Below, one piece after another: positions 1-8,100 of a stretch of 18,745 nt of DNA; the stretch's first letter is position 1; each line of letters opens with the position of its first letter. Below the pieces are notes generated by a model, which was given only the letters and a program-made list of their open reading frames with translations, was not told the DNA's origin and ran no database searches. A program made the translations under genes and the position numbers. This stretch comes from UBA9676 sp036522155 (GTDB taxonomy: Bacteria > Actinomycetota > Actinomycetes > Streptosporangiales > Streptosporangiaceae): assembly GCA_036522155.1 (NCBI GenBank), contig DATDGI010000171.1, positions 1-18,745 on the forward strand, read 5' to 3'.

Positions 1-204
1 GTGGAGGTCGGCCCGGCCGATCCCGACTATCCCCGGCTCGCCCAGCTCGCGGTCTCCGAGCAGGAGATGCAGGACCGGCGGCGCCGGTGGCGGGACGGCG
101 ACGAGGCGCTCCGGCTGGAGTTTGAGATGTACCTGGCCCGCCGTGACCGAGGCGGCCAGGACGGCCCGGGCGCGGACGGCCGGTCCGCGGACCCGTCCGG
201 CTGA
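1..204 (+). CDS. 3' end of an unidentified protein gene
   Basis: An open frame enters at the window edge and ends with TGA at 202-204. The 67 visible residues are highly charged and begin with a stretch that looks helical, containing QEMQDRRRRWRDGDEALRLE. They finish with a Gly/Asp/Pro-rich tail. GTG at position 1 could be a start, but a longer gene cut by the window edge is more likely. I do not recognise the family. The last codons lie inside a roughly 26-bp tandem repeat that continues downstream, so the C-terminus may have been changed by repeat expansion. It is read towards bldC, which lies convergent to it. Confidence 0.45.
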   Translation: MEVGPADPDYPRLAQLAVSEQEMQDRRRRWRDGDEALRLEFEMYLARRDRGGQDGPGADGRSADPSG

Positions 205-300
205 CCCAGCCCGTGAGCCCGTCGGGCTGACCCCAGCCCGTGAGCCCGTCCGGCTGATCCCGTCCGCGGCCCGGTCGGCTGACCCTCCGTCCGCGGGCCT
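181..300. repeat. imperfect tandem repeat of about 26 bp (four copies)
   Basis: The core GGCTGA recurs at 199-204, 225-230, 252-257 and 277-282, spaced 26, 27 and 25 bp. Each copy is embedded in similar C/G-rich sequence such as CCCGTGAGCCCGTC or CCGTCCGCGG. The first copy supplies the TGA stop of the upstream gene. The later copies are untranslated. Confidence 0.7.
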
Positions 301-450
301 GAGCCCCGTCCGCCCGGCCCTTTGTACCCGGCGCCGGGGGCCCGGAATTGTATATAAGCGACCGCGGAGCCGGAGCGCACTGGCGCCTCTCACTAAGGGC
401 CGTGAAGTCCTAAGTTGATTAGAAGCCAGCGTTTCATCTGAGTCCCGAGT
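205..450. other. intergenic region between convergent genes
   Basis: After the tandem repeat this gap holds a G/C-rich self-complementary stretch near 329-345 (GGCGCCGGGGGCCC). It also holds an isolated AT-rich motif ATTGTATATAA at 347-357, which recurs at 14909-14919. From about 400 to 450 the base composition is lower in GC than its surroundings. No convincing ORF, tRNA or classical terminator with a U-tract was seen. The region may carry the 3' end of the bldC transcript. Confidence 0.4.
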
Positions 451-660
451 TCACTGCGCCGGCGAGTTGTCACCGGATGGCTGCGAATCCCCGCGCAGCA
501 GCGCGCGGACTTCCGACTCCCGGAACCGTCTGTGCCCCCCGGGGGTCCTGATGCTGCTGATGCGGCCGGATGCCGCCCACCGGGTGACCGTCTTGGGGTC
601 AACTCGGAAAAGGGCCGCAACCTCTCCCGGAGTGAGAAGCCGCTCGCTGTTCCCGTCCAC
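451..660 (-). CDS. bldC: BldC developmental regulator (MerR-like DNA-binding protein)
   Basis: A small 69-residue DNA-binding protein consisting almost entirely of a MerR-type winged helix-turn-helix. The run LLTPGEVAALFRVDPKTVTR followed by RWAASGRISSIRTPGGHRRF matches the Streptomyces BldC core nearly residue for residue. BldC is known to bind AT-rich direct repeats cooperatively and to hold back entry into sporulation. The frame stays open further upstream to 957. I chose GTG at 658-660 because GGGAGGGGAG lies just before it and because BldC proteins are about 68 residues long; the upstream extension has no domain and runs into the divergent gene. It is divergently arranged with the PLP-enzyme gene at 813, sharing a gap of about 150 bp. 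Confidence 0.92.
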   Translation of the reverse strand: MDGNSERLLTPGEVAALFRVDPKTVTRWAASGRISSIRTPGGHRRFRESEVRALLRGDSQPSGDNSPAQ

Positions 661-734
661 GCCTCTCCCCTCCCGATCACCACTTCCGGAGCCGGTTCTC
701 AGTCTTGCCGAACTCGACCCGTTTTCTGTCACGA

Positions 735-744
735 TTTCCGGAAA
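735..744. promoter_or_regulatory. palindrome TTTCCGGAAA in the bldC / PLP-enzyme divergent gap
   Basis: The gap between the two divergent starts contains the perfect palindrome TTTCCGGAAA, within GATTTCCGGAAAATC, which is nearly symmetric to 14-15 bp with one extra A. It lies in a locally AT-enriched stretch at about 700-770. Its position suits an operator for one or both genes, but no clear -35/-10 pair was identified beside it. Which protein would bind is unknown. Confidence 0.35.
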
Positions 745-812
745 ATCATTCGTCGGCAATCCTGCGCCGTTGGTCCCGCGATGGATGTGACTGGTGGCCA
801 TAAGGTGGGTCA

Positions 813-1808
813 GTGACGTCCCTGGTATCGGTGGGCGAAATCCGCTCGGCCGCCGCCCGGATCGCCGGAGTAACCGTCCGGACACCGCTGGTGCCGTTTC
901 CCGGTGCCGATCCGCCCTTGCTGCTGAAGCCGGAATCGCTTCAGCCAACCGGCTCATTCAAGCTGCGCGGCGCGTACAACGCGATCAGCGCACTGCCCGC
1001 GGCCACGCGGGCACGCGGCGTGGTCGCCCACTCCAGCGGCAACCACGCCGGTGCCGTGGCCTACGCCGCGGCGCTGCTTGGTGTCCCGGCCACCGTCGTC
1101 GTCCCTGACAACGTGCCCGAGGTCAAGCTGGCTGCCGTGCGGCGGCTTGGCACGACGATCGTCACCACCCGGCCCAGCCTGGCGGCCCGGCTGGCGGCGA
1201 CCGAGGAACTGATCAGCCAGCATGGGTACGCGCTCATCCCGCCCTTCGACGACCGGGCGGTGATCGCGGGCCAGGGCACCATCGGCCTGGAGATCGCGGC
1301 CGACTGCCCCGATGCCGGCCTGGTCGTCGTGCCGGTCAGCGGCGGCGGCCTGATCTCGGGCATCGCCGCCGCCATCCGGGCGCTCTGCCCGGCGGCGCTG
1401 GTCATCGGGGCCGAGCCCGAACTGGCGGCCGACGCACGCGAATCGCTCCGCGCCCGCCGCCGGGTGGCGTGGCCCGCCCAGGACACCCAGCGGACGATCG
1501 CCGACGCGCTCCGGGTGGAACAGGTGGGCGTGCTCCCGCTGCAGCACATGCTCAGCCAGGTGGCCGGCATCGTCACCGTCACCGAGGACGAGATACGGAA
1601 GGCGGTACGGCGGCTCCTGGTGCAGGCCCACCTGGTGGCCGAGCCCGGTGGCGCGGTCGCGGTGGCCGCGTGCCTGTTCCGGGCGGACGAGCTGCCCGCC
1701 GCCCGGACCCGGGTGGCGGTGCTGTCCGGTGGCAACATCGAACCGGCCCTGCTGGCCCGGATCCTCGCGGATGGGCACGCGGCGGCGGACCGGCCCGCGC
1801 CCGCATAG
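813..1808 (+). CDS. PLP-dependent threonine/serine dehydratase family protein
   Basis: A 331-residue fold-type-II PLP enzyme, likely deaminating threonine or serine to an oxo-acid and ammonia; serine racemase-like activity is also possible in this family. Visible motifs are the Schiff-base lysine in TGSFKLRGA (K50), SSGNHAG at 74-80 that contacts the cofactor, the phosphate-binding SGGGLISG at 176-183, and SGGN at 305-308 near the end. No C-terminal ACT domain is present, so it resembles the catabolic or short biosynthetic-type enzymes that lack isoleucine feedback control. The start is GTG at 813, preceded by AAGGTGGG. It is divergent from bldC, and DUF4229 follows 12 nt downstream, probably in the same transcript. 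Substrate preference cannot be read from the sequence. Confidence 0.88.
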   Translation: MTSLVSVGEIRSAAARIAGVTVRTPLVPFPGADPPLLLKPESLQPTGSFKLRGAYNAISALPAATRARGVVAHSSGNHAGAVAYAAALLGVPATVVVPDNVPEVKLAAVRRLGTTIVTTRPSLAARLAATEELISQHGYALIPPFDDRAVIAGQGTIGLEIAADCPDAGLVVVPVSGGGLISGIAAAIRALCPAALVIGAEPELAADARESLRARRRVAWPAQDTQRTIADALRVEQVGVLPLQHMLSQVAGIVTVTEDEIRKAVRRLLVQAHLVAEPGGAVAVAACLFRADELPAARTRVAVLSGGNIEPALLARILADGHAAADRPAPA

Positions 1809-1820
1809 GCTGAGCCCGTC

Positions 1821-2063
1821 ATGCGAGCGACACTTGCCTATACGACCGCGCGGATCGTGCTGTTCGTGGTCGCCGGCGTCCTGTTCTACCTGGCCGGTGC
1901 ACGCGGGCTGCTGCTGCTCGGCCTGGCGCTGGTGGTCAGCGGGGTGGCCAGCTACGTGGTGCTGTCGCGCCAGCGGGACGCCATGTCCGGGGCTCTGGTG
2001 AACCGGTTCCGCTCCCTGCGCTCGCGGATCGACCAGGGCACCCGGTCAGAAGACGACGGCTAG
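1821..2063 (+). CDS. DUF4229 small membrane protein
   Basis: An 80-residue protein with two closely spaced hydrophobic helices at about residues 9-26 and 29-49. They are followed by a basic, polar C-terminal tail with RFRSLRSRID. This matches the actinobacterial DUF4229 family in size and layout; its function is unknown. ATG at 1821 follows the PLP-enzyme stop by 12 nt, without a strong ribosome binding site. Its TAG stop at 2061-2063 overlaps the TAG stop of the convergent cysC on the other strand, so there is no intergenic terminator between them. Confidence 0.8.
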   Translation: MRATLAYTTARIVLFVVAGVLFYLAGARGLLLLGLALVVSGVASYVVLSRQRDAMSGALVNRFRSLRSRIDQGTRSEDDG

Positions 2064-3670
2064 CCGGGCCCGCCCGCCCCGCGCGCCTGGTCGCCGGGCA
2101 GCCAGCCGCCGCTGGTGAGCAGGCGGAGGACGGCCTCGACCGACTGCTGCCGGGACATCACCGAGGTGTCGATGGTGAGTTCGGCGTCGGTGGGTTCCTC
2201 ATACGGGTCGGAGACGCCGGTGAAGTTCCCGATCAGCCCGGCCCGCGCCTTGGCGTACAGGCCCTTGCGGTCGCGCGCCTCGCACACGTCGACCGGTGTC
2301 GCCACGTGGATCAGCAGGAAGTCCCCCACCTCCCCGGCCATGGCGCGCACCCGCGCCCGGGCCTGCGCGTAAGGGGCGATGGGGGCGCAGATGGCGATGC
2401 CGCCGTGCCTCGCCACCTCGGTGGCCACGAACCCGATCCGGGCGATGTTCAGATCGCGGTCCGCCCGGGAGAAGGTCAGGCCCGCCGACAGCAACTCGCG
2501 GACGAGATCCCCGTCCAGCAGGGAGACGGTCCGGTCACCGCGCTCGCTGAGCGCGTCCCGCACACCGCGGGCGATGGTCGACTTGCCCGATCCGGACAGG
2601 CCGGTCAAGAAGACCACCAGGCCGCGCTCGCTGCGCGGCGGCCGGGCCCGGCGCAGTTCGGCGGCCACCGCAGGGGGCGTGAACCAGGCGGGCACCTCTT
2701 CGCCCCGGTCCAGCAGGTCTTCAAGTTCGCCCAGCGCCAGGTCGGCCCGTTCCATCCCGGGCTCGATCAGGGCCAGCGGGCGCCAGACCTCGGCCGCCCG
2801 GTCGTAAGCCCAGTCGCCGGCCGAGACCACGGGGATGGCGACCGTGGCTGCCTCCGCCGCGGGCTCGTCGGTGAACAGGTGGGTGGCGCCGTACGCGGCC
2901 GCCACCAGCGCCCGCAGCTCGAGTTCGCGGTCGGCACTGGTGTCCCGCGGCGCCAGCGCCAGCGGCACGACTAGCGTGCCCGGCGGCAGGTGCCGAGCGG
3001 CAGCCAGCACCGTCCGGACCAGCGCCTCGGGCCGGACCACGACGTCCGCAGGCCCGGTGACCAGGGGGAACAGCAGCAGCCGCGCCCGCAACTGGCCCGC
3101 CGCATGCCGGAGCTGGCCAATCTGACGTGCGTTCAGCGGGCGGCTGGTGACGAATGCGAGCGCCGGGCTGTCCGCCAGTTCCGCGCGCACCTCCGCGGGC
3201 GTCCGGCGCAGCTGCCGGAACGGGCCGTGCGCCGGCTCCCGGCCGGCGATGACCGGGCCGCCCACCCGGACCAGGTCAGCCTCTTCCAGCCCGCCCTGAC
3301 GGGCATGCCGGCCAGCCCGCTCACCCCCCGCGGGGTGCGGGACGGGCGCGGCCAGCGCCGGGGTGCGGTCGGTGATGTCGATGACGGCGAGCGGCACGCC
3401 CTCCGGGTCGTTCAGCACCAGCCGGTGCTGGGCTGGCGGCAGCGCGTCCGCGGGCACGTCCAGGGTGACCGGCACCGGCCAGGCGGTCCCGTCCGTGAGC
3501 GCGCCCGACTCGGCCACCGACGCGGCGTCGGCGGCGGACATGAACCCGCTCAGCGGCGCGAACGCGCCCGACAGCAGCATCTCCAGGTCGGCGAGCTGGT
3601 TTTCGTCGAGGGTCCAGGAAGGAAGGCTCGCCAGGCCTGTCATCAGCCCGGCCGTAGCCTCAGCGGTCAC
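2060..3670 (-). CDS. cysC: Adenylylsulfate kinase with degenerate N-terminal ATP-sulfurylase domain
   Basis: A 536-residue two-domain protein. The C-terminal APS kinase domain (about residues 350-525) phosphorylates adenylylsulfate to PAPS in sulfate assimilation or sulfation. It keeps the P-loop GLSGSGKS (357-364), LLDGD (384-388), FSRADRDLNIARIGF and GLYAKARAG. The N-terminal part resembles ATP sulfurylase (SGAFAPLSGFM near 34-44; AAYGATHLF near 258-266). However, the catalytic QxRNPxHxxH is replaced by TSRPLNARQIGQL (from about 175), and the GRDHAG loop by TDEPAA. The sulfurylase half is therefore probably inactive and may be structural or regulatory. I chose GTG at 3668-3670 because GGAGGTGGCA precedes it directly; an in-frame ATG at 3709 would add 13 basic residues without a comparable site. 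Confidence 0.85.
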   Translation of the reverse strand: MTAEATAGLMTGLASLPSWTLDENQLADLEMLLSGAFAPLSGFMSAADAASVAESGALTDGTAWPVPVTLDVPADALPPAQHRLVLNDPEGVPLAVIDITDRTPALAAPVPHPAGGERAGRHARQGGLEEADLVRVGGPVIAGREPAHGPFRQLRRTPAEVRAELADSPALAFVTSRPLNARQIGQLRHAAGQLRARLLLFPLVTGPADVVVRPEALVRTVLAAARHLPPGTLVVPLALAPRDTSADRELELRALVAAAYGATHLFTDEPAAEAATVAIPVVSAGDWAYDRAAEVWRPLALIEPGMERADLALGELEDLLDRGEEVPAWFTPPAVAAELRRARPPRSERGLVVFLTGLSGSGKSTIARGVRDALSERGDRTVSLLDGDLVRELLSAGLTFSRADRDLNIARIGFVATEVARHGGIAICAPIAPYAQARARVRAMAGEVGDFLLIHVATPVDVCEARDRKGLYAKARAGLIGNFTGVSDPYEEPTDAELTIDTSVMSRQQSVEAVLRLLTSGGWLPGDQARGAGGPG

Positions 3671-3784
3671 TGCCACCTCCGTCCTGCGCTTTGCCCGCCA
3701 CCTGGGCATACTCGCGTACCGGCCGCACAGCCAGGCACCTGAGGCTACTCCGGCACCGGCGGGCGGGCCAGGCAGATATCCCAG

Positions 3785-3805
3785 CCGCCGCTGGCTGCCC
3801 GGCGG
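3785..3805 (-). terminator. possible hairpin downstream of the methyltransferase-like gene
   Basis: CCGCCG at 3785-3790 can pair with CGGCGG at 3800-3805 across a 9-nt loop. The hairpin lies 35 nt beyond the stop of the minus-strand gene that ends at 3840. There is no U-run, and the stem is short for a GC-rich genome, so this is weak. The rest of 3671-3839 holds the cysC leader; no confident promoter was read there. Confidence 0.25.
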
Positions 3806-3839
3806 TCAGCGGGCCGACTGCATGGCGGTACCTGGCAGG

Positions 3840-4955
3840 TCAGAGTACCCGGGCGAACCGGTCCTCCGGCTTGCGCAGAACGTACAGCAGCTCCTCGTGC
3901 CCGTCGGTCAGCCGCCCCCCGGAAAGGCGGGCGACCAGTGCCTGCGCGGCCTGGAAGATGGCCGGCGTGGCCAGCGTGCCCCCGCGGCCGCCTAGCGTCC
4001 GGCGCTCGGCGATCACCACCTCCCGCATCAGCACGTATGACTGCAGGCCCTTGGCCGAGGACAGCCGCTCGTAGACGGCCGGGTAGGGGCCGGGCTGGCC
4101 GGGATGGCGCCGCCGCCAGGCCATCCGCCTGGCCGCCGCGGGCAGCACCCGGTCGAGGAACCCGGCGGCGCTGTCCCGGTCGGTGAACCGCAGCAGCAGC
4201 AGCCCGCCGGGGCGCAGCGTGCCCACGAGCCGGTCGAGCACCAGCTCGGTGTGCTTGATCCGCTGCAGCAGCAGGGTGCAGAGCACGATGTCGTGCGAGC
4301 GCTGCGGCAGCGGCACGGTGCGCAGGTCACCCAGCAGGCAATCGGCCATGCTCTGGTCCTGGCCCACGGCCGCCCGTGTGACCGGCTGGTCGTCATCGAT
4401 GAGCGTCACCACGATCTCGGCACCGGCCGCCCGCAGTGCGGCCACGCCCAGATCTGTGCTCGCGGTCGTGCAGCCGGCCTGCAGGATCGTGACCGGGTGG
4501 CCGGACCGCTCGGCGACCAGGCTGTGCGCGTACCGGCCGAACAGGTCGTCGTCGGCCTGGCCGCCGCCCGGCCGGTGCGAGTGTGCTTCGCCCGCTGGCG
4601 CCGGTGGGGCGGCTGTCTGTGCGGGTAGGGCGGCAGCCGGTGCCGGTGCCGGTGACCTGGTCTTCGGTGCGGACGGGGCGGCCACTGGTGCCGGTCGGGC
4701 GGTCGCCGGTGCTGGCGGCGCGGCTGCTGACCTGGCAGGCGGGGTCGCCGCTGGTGTGGTGGGCGGCGTGATCGCGGGTGTGGTGGGCGGGGTGACCGTG
4801 GGCGGAGTGGGCGGGGTGGCCGCCGGCGTGGCTGGCCGGGTGGCCGGGGTGGCCTGCCGGGCGGCAGCCGGGGTCTGTGGGGCAGCGGCGGCCGCGACCT
4901 TTTCCTGGCGGGGGAGGATGGTGACGGCAGGCGGCTCCATGGCGGGCTCGTTCAC
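3840..4955 (-). CDS. SAM-dependent methyltransferase-like protein with Ala/Pro/Thr-rich N-terminal tail
   Basis: About 371 residues. The first 130 or so are Ala/Pro/Thr-rich and low complexity (repeats such as TPPTTPAITPP), probably disordered. The C-terminal part resembles a class I methyltransferase: a strand-loop ILQAGCTTA in motif I position, an acidic LIDDD after the next strand, GDLRTVPL, then HDIVLCTLLLQ and LRPGGLLLLRF. The usual GxGxG loop is altered to AGCTTA, so cofactor binding is uncertain. Start choice is unsure. The best ribosome binding site (GGAGGG) serves an out-of-frame ATG at 4972 whose six-codon ORF stops across the GTG at 4953-4955. I took this GTG as a coupled start; GTG at 4964 or ATG at 4940 are alternatives. 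It is divergent from mfd. Substrate is unknown. Confidence 0.6.
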   Translation of the reverse strand: MNEPAMEPPAVTILPRQEKVAAAAAPQTPAAARQATPATRPATPAATPPTPPTVTPPTTPAITPPTTPAATPPARSAAAPPAPATARPAPVAAPSAPKTRSPAPAPAAALPAQTAAPPAPAGEAHSHRPGGGQADDDLFGRYAHSLVAERSGHPVTILQAGCTTASTDLGVAALRAAGAEIVVTLIDDDQPVTRAAVGQDQSMADCLLGDLRTVPLPQRSHDIVLCTLLLQRIKHTELVLDRLVGTLRPGGLLLLRFTDRDSAAGFLDRVLPAAARRMAWRRRHPGQPGPYPAVYERLSSAKGLQSYVLMREVVIAERRTLGGRGGTLATPAIFQAAQALVARLSGGRLTDGHEELLYVLRKPEDRFARVL

Positions 4956-4972
4956 CGGCGCCACGGCTTCAT
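4952..4972 (-). CDS. possible six-codon leader ORF (MKPWRR)
   Basis: On the minus strand GGAGGG sits 8 nt before an ATG, giving MKPWRR and then TGA. The stop overlaps the downstream GTG as GTGA. The layout resembles a translated leader or reinitiation unit for the methyltransferase-like gene. Chance, or a sequencing frameshift joining this ATG to the main frame, would look the same. Confidence 0.3.
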   Translation of the reverse strand: MKPWRR

Positions 4973-4999
4973 GAACCTTTCCCTCCGAATGACAGTGAT

Positions 5000-5016
5000 C
5001 GGGGGAAATGCCCCCG
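5000..5016 (-). promoter_or_regulatory. small hairpin in the leader of the methyltransferase-like gene
   Basis: CGGGGG at 5000-5005 pairs perfectly with CCCCCG at 5011-5016 across a 5-nt loop. It sits just upstream of the GGAGGG ribosome site on the minus strand, so it could affect translation if transcribed. No supporting covariation is available. Confidence 0.25.
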
Positions 5017-5031
5017 TATCCCCGGCATCTT

Positions 5032-5061
5032 GCCATAGGCCAGTTGGGCAAGGCCATAAGC
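5032..5061. repeat. paired GCCATA(A/G)GC direct repeats between divergent genes
   Basis: GCCATAGGC at 5032-5040 and GCCATAAGC at 5053-5061 repeat with a 21-bp period, about two helical turns. They lie in the gap between the divergent methyltransferase-like gene and mfd. The spacing would place a dimeric regulator on one face of the DNA, or the repeats may just be promoter elements. Weak evidence. Confidence 0.3.
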
Positions 5062-5137
5062 TGGTGATGTCCCGCACCCGGGCCAGGGCATCGTTGGCAC
5101 CAGTGCGGGCGTTTGTGCTGCCTACCCAGGGACACCC

Positions 5138-8100
5138 GTGAGCCTCGGCGGACTACTCAGCGTTATCAATGGCGATCCTGTGCTGGCCGAAGCGCTCGGC
5201 CCAGCGGGCACGGATCAGGCGAGGGCCGGGGGCGACTTCACGGCCCCGCCCGCGCTCCGGCCGTTCCTGGCCGCCGCCCTGGCCACCGCGCCGGGGCAGG
5301 CCGGCCAGGGCCGGTTCGTGCTGGCCGTCACGGCCAACGCGCGCGAGGCCGAAGAGCTCACCGAGGCGCTGACTTCCCTGCTGCCCGGCGACGAGGTGGC
5401 CTACTTCCCGGCCTGGGAGACCCTCCCGCACGAGCGGATCTCGCCGGCCTCGGACACCTGCGGCCGCCGGCTCGCGGTGCTGCGCCGGCTCGCCCACCCC
5501 GATCCGGACGATCCGCGGACCGGTCCGCTCCGGGTGGTGGTCACCCCCATCCGGGGACTGCTGCAGCCGCTCGTCGGCGGGCTCGGCGACATCGCGCCGG
5601 TCTCGCTCCGGCCCGGCGAGGCGGCCGACCTGGGCGATGTGGTCACCAGCCTGGCCGAGATCGGATACGCCCGGACCGACATGGTGGAGCGCCGGGGCGA
5701 GCTGGCCGTGCGCGGCGGGATCGTGGACGTGTTCCCGCCCACCGAGGAGCATCCGCTCCGGGTGGAGTTCTTCGGCGATCAGGTCGAGGAGATCCGCCAG
5801 TTCCGGGTGGCCGACCAGCGCAGCCTGGGAGCCGCAGACGGACTGTGGGCCGCGCCCTGCCGTGAGCTGCTGCTGACCCCGGCGGTCAGGGACCGGGCCA
5901 AACAGCTGGCCGACGAGCATCCCGAACTCGCCGACGTGCTTGGCAAGCTGGCCGAGGGCATGACCGTGGACGGCATGGAAGCGTTCGCGCCGGTGCTCGC
6001 CGGGCGGATGGAACTGCTGCTCGACTGCCTGCCCGCGGGCGCGGCGGTGCTGGCCTGCGACCCGGAGCGGATCCGGGCCCGGGCCGCCGACCTGGTCCGC
6101 ACCAGCCGTGAGTTCCTGGCCGCGTCCTGGGTGAACGCCGCGGCCGGCGGCCAGGTGCCGATCGACCTCGGTGCCGCGGCGTTCCGCTCGATCACCGAGG
6201 TGCGGGCGGCGGCCGACCGGCTCGGGCAGCCGTGGTGGTCGGTCACCCCGTTCGCCAGCCCGGATGCGCTGGCCCCGGACGGGCAGGCCGGAGACGGGCC
6301 CGGCCCGGACGGGCCCGGCGGGGACGGAACGCTGCCGGGGGCCGCCGGTGGGGACGGCCCGGGTGATTCCGACGGTGGCGACGGGGGCCGGCGGGCGTTC
6401 GGTATCAATGCTGTCCCGGCCGAGGGATACCGCGGAGATACCAGCCGCGCGCTCGCGGACGTGCGCCGCTGGCTGGCCGGGCGGTGGCGGGTGGTGCTGG
6501 TCACCGAGGGGCACGGCCCTGCGCAGCGGCTGGCCGAACTGCTCCGCGCGGATGGGCTCGGCGCCCGGCTCGGTGATCTCGGCGAGCCGCCCGAGCCGGG
6601 TGTGCCGTACGTCACCACCGGCCTGATCAGCCACGGCTTCACCTGGGAGGCGGCCGGGCTGGCGGTCATCTGCGAGGCCGACCTGACCGGCCAGCGCACC
6701 GGCAGCCGGGACACCCGGCGCATGCCGAGCCGGCGCCGCGGCGGCATCGACCCGCTCCAGCTCAGCACGGGCGACTACGTCGTGCACGAGCAGCACGGGG
6801 TGGGCCGCTACCTGGAGATGACCAGCCGCACCATCCAGGGAGCCACCCGGGAGTACCTGGTCATCGAGTACGCGCCGGCCAAGCGCGGGCAGCCGGCGGA
6901 CCGGCTGTACGTGCCGACCGACCAGCTGGACCAGGTCACCAGGTACGTCGGCGGCGAGGCGCCGGTGCTGCACCGGCTCGGCGGCGCCGACTGGGCCAAG
7001 ACCAAGGGCCGGGCGCGCAAGGCGGTGCGGCAGATCGCCTCCGAGCTGATCCGGCTGTATTCGGCGCGGATGGCCTCGGCCGGGCATGCGTTCGGCTCGG
7101 ACACGCCCTGGCAGCGCGAGCTGGAGGACGCCTTCCCCTACGTCGAGACCGCCGACCAGCTCGGCGCCATCGACGAGGTCAAGGCCGACATGGAACGCCC
7201 GGTCCCGATGGACAGGCTGATCTGCGGCGACGTCGGTTACGGCAAGACCGAGATCGCGGTCCGGGCGGCGTTCAAGGCGGTGCAGGACAGCAGGCAGGTC
7301 GCGGTGCTGGTGCCGACCACGCTGCTCGCGGCGCAGCACTACACGACGTTCAGCGAGCGTTATGCACCGTTCCCGGTGGTGGTGCGGCCGCTGTCGCGCT
7401 TCCAGTCCGACGCGCAGGTGGCGGCCACGCTGGCGGGTCTGGCCGACGGGACGGTGGACGTGGTGATCGGCACCCACCGGCTGCTGTCCCCGGAGACCAG
7501 GTTCGCCCGGCTCGGGCTGGTCGTGCTGGACGAGGAGCAGCGGTTCGGGGTCGAGCACAAGGAATACCTCAAGCGGCTGCGCACCGAGGTGGACGTGCTG
7601 GCCATGTCGGCCACCCCGATCCCGCGCACGCTGGAGATGGGGGTGGCCGGGATCCGCGAGATGTCCACCATCCTCACCCCGCCGGAGGAGCGGCACCCGG
7701 TGCTCACCCTGGTCGGGCCGTACGACGAGAAGCAGATCGCCGCCGCCATCCGGCGCGAGCTGCTGCGCGATGGCCAGACGTTCGTCGTGCACAACCGGGT
7801 GGCCAGCATCAACAAGGTCGCCGCCCGGATTGCCGAGCTGGTGCCCGAGGCCCGGGTGGTGGCCGCGCACGGGCAGATGAACGAGCACCAGCTGGAACGG
7901 ATCATGGGGCAGTTCCTCGACCGCGAGCACGACGTGCTGGTGTCCACCACCATCGTCGAGTCCGGTCTCGACATCCCGAACGCCAACACGCTGATCGTGG
8001 ACCGGGCCGACGCCTACGGCCTGTCCCAGCTGCATCAGCTGCGCGGCCGGGTCGGCCGCGGCACCGAGCGGGCCTACGCCTACTTCCTGTTCCCGCCCGA

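Noticed and set aside
661..957. N-terminal extension of bldC up to 957
   Set aside because: It has no BldC homology, overlaps the divergent gene, and GTG at 660 has a strong ribosome site.
4550..4930. Pro/Thr repeats in the methyltransferase-like gene as a possible CRISPR or satellite array
   Set aside because: The repeats are short, irregular codon-level low complexity without spacers.
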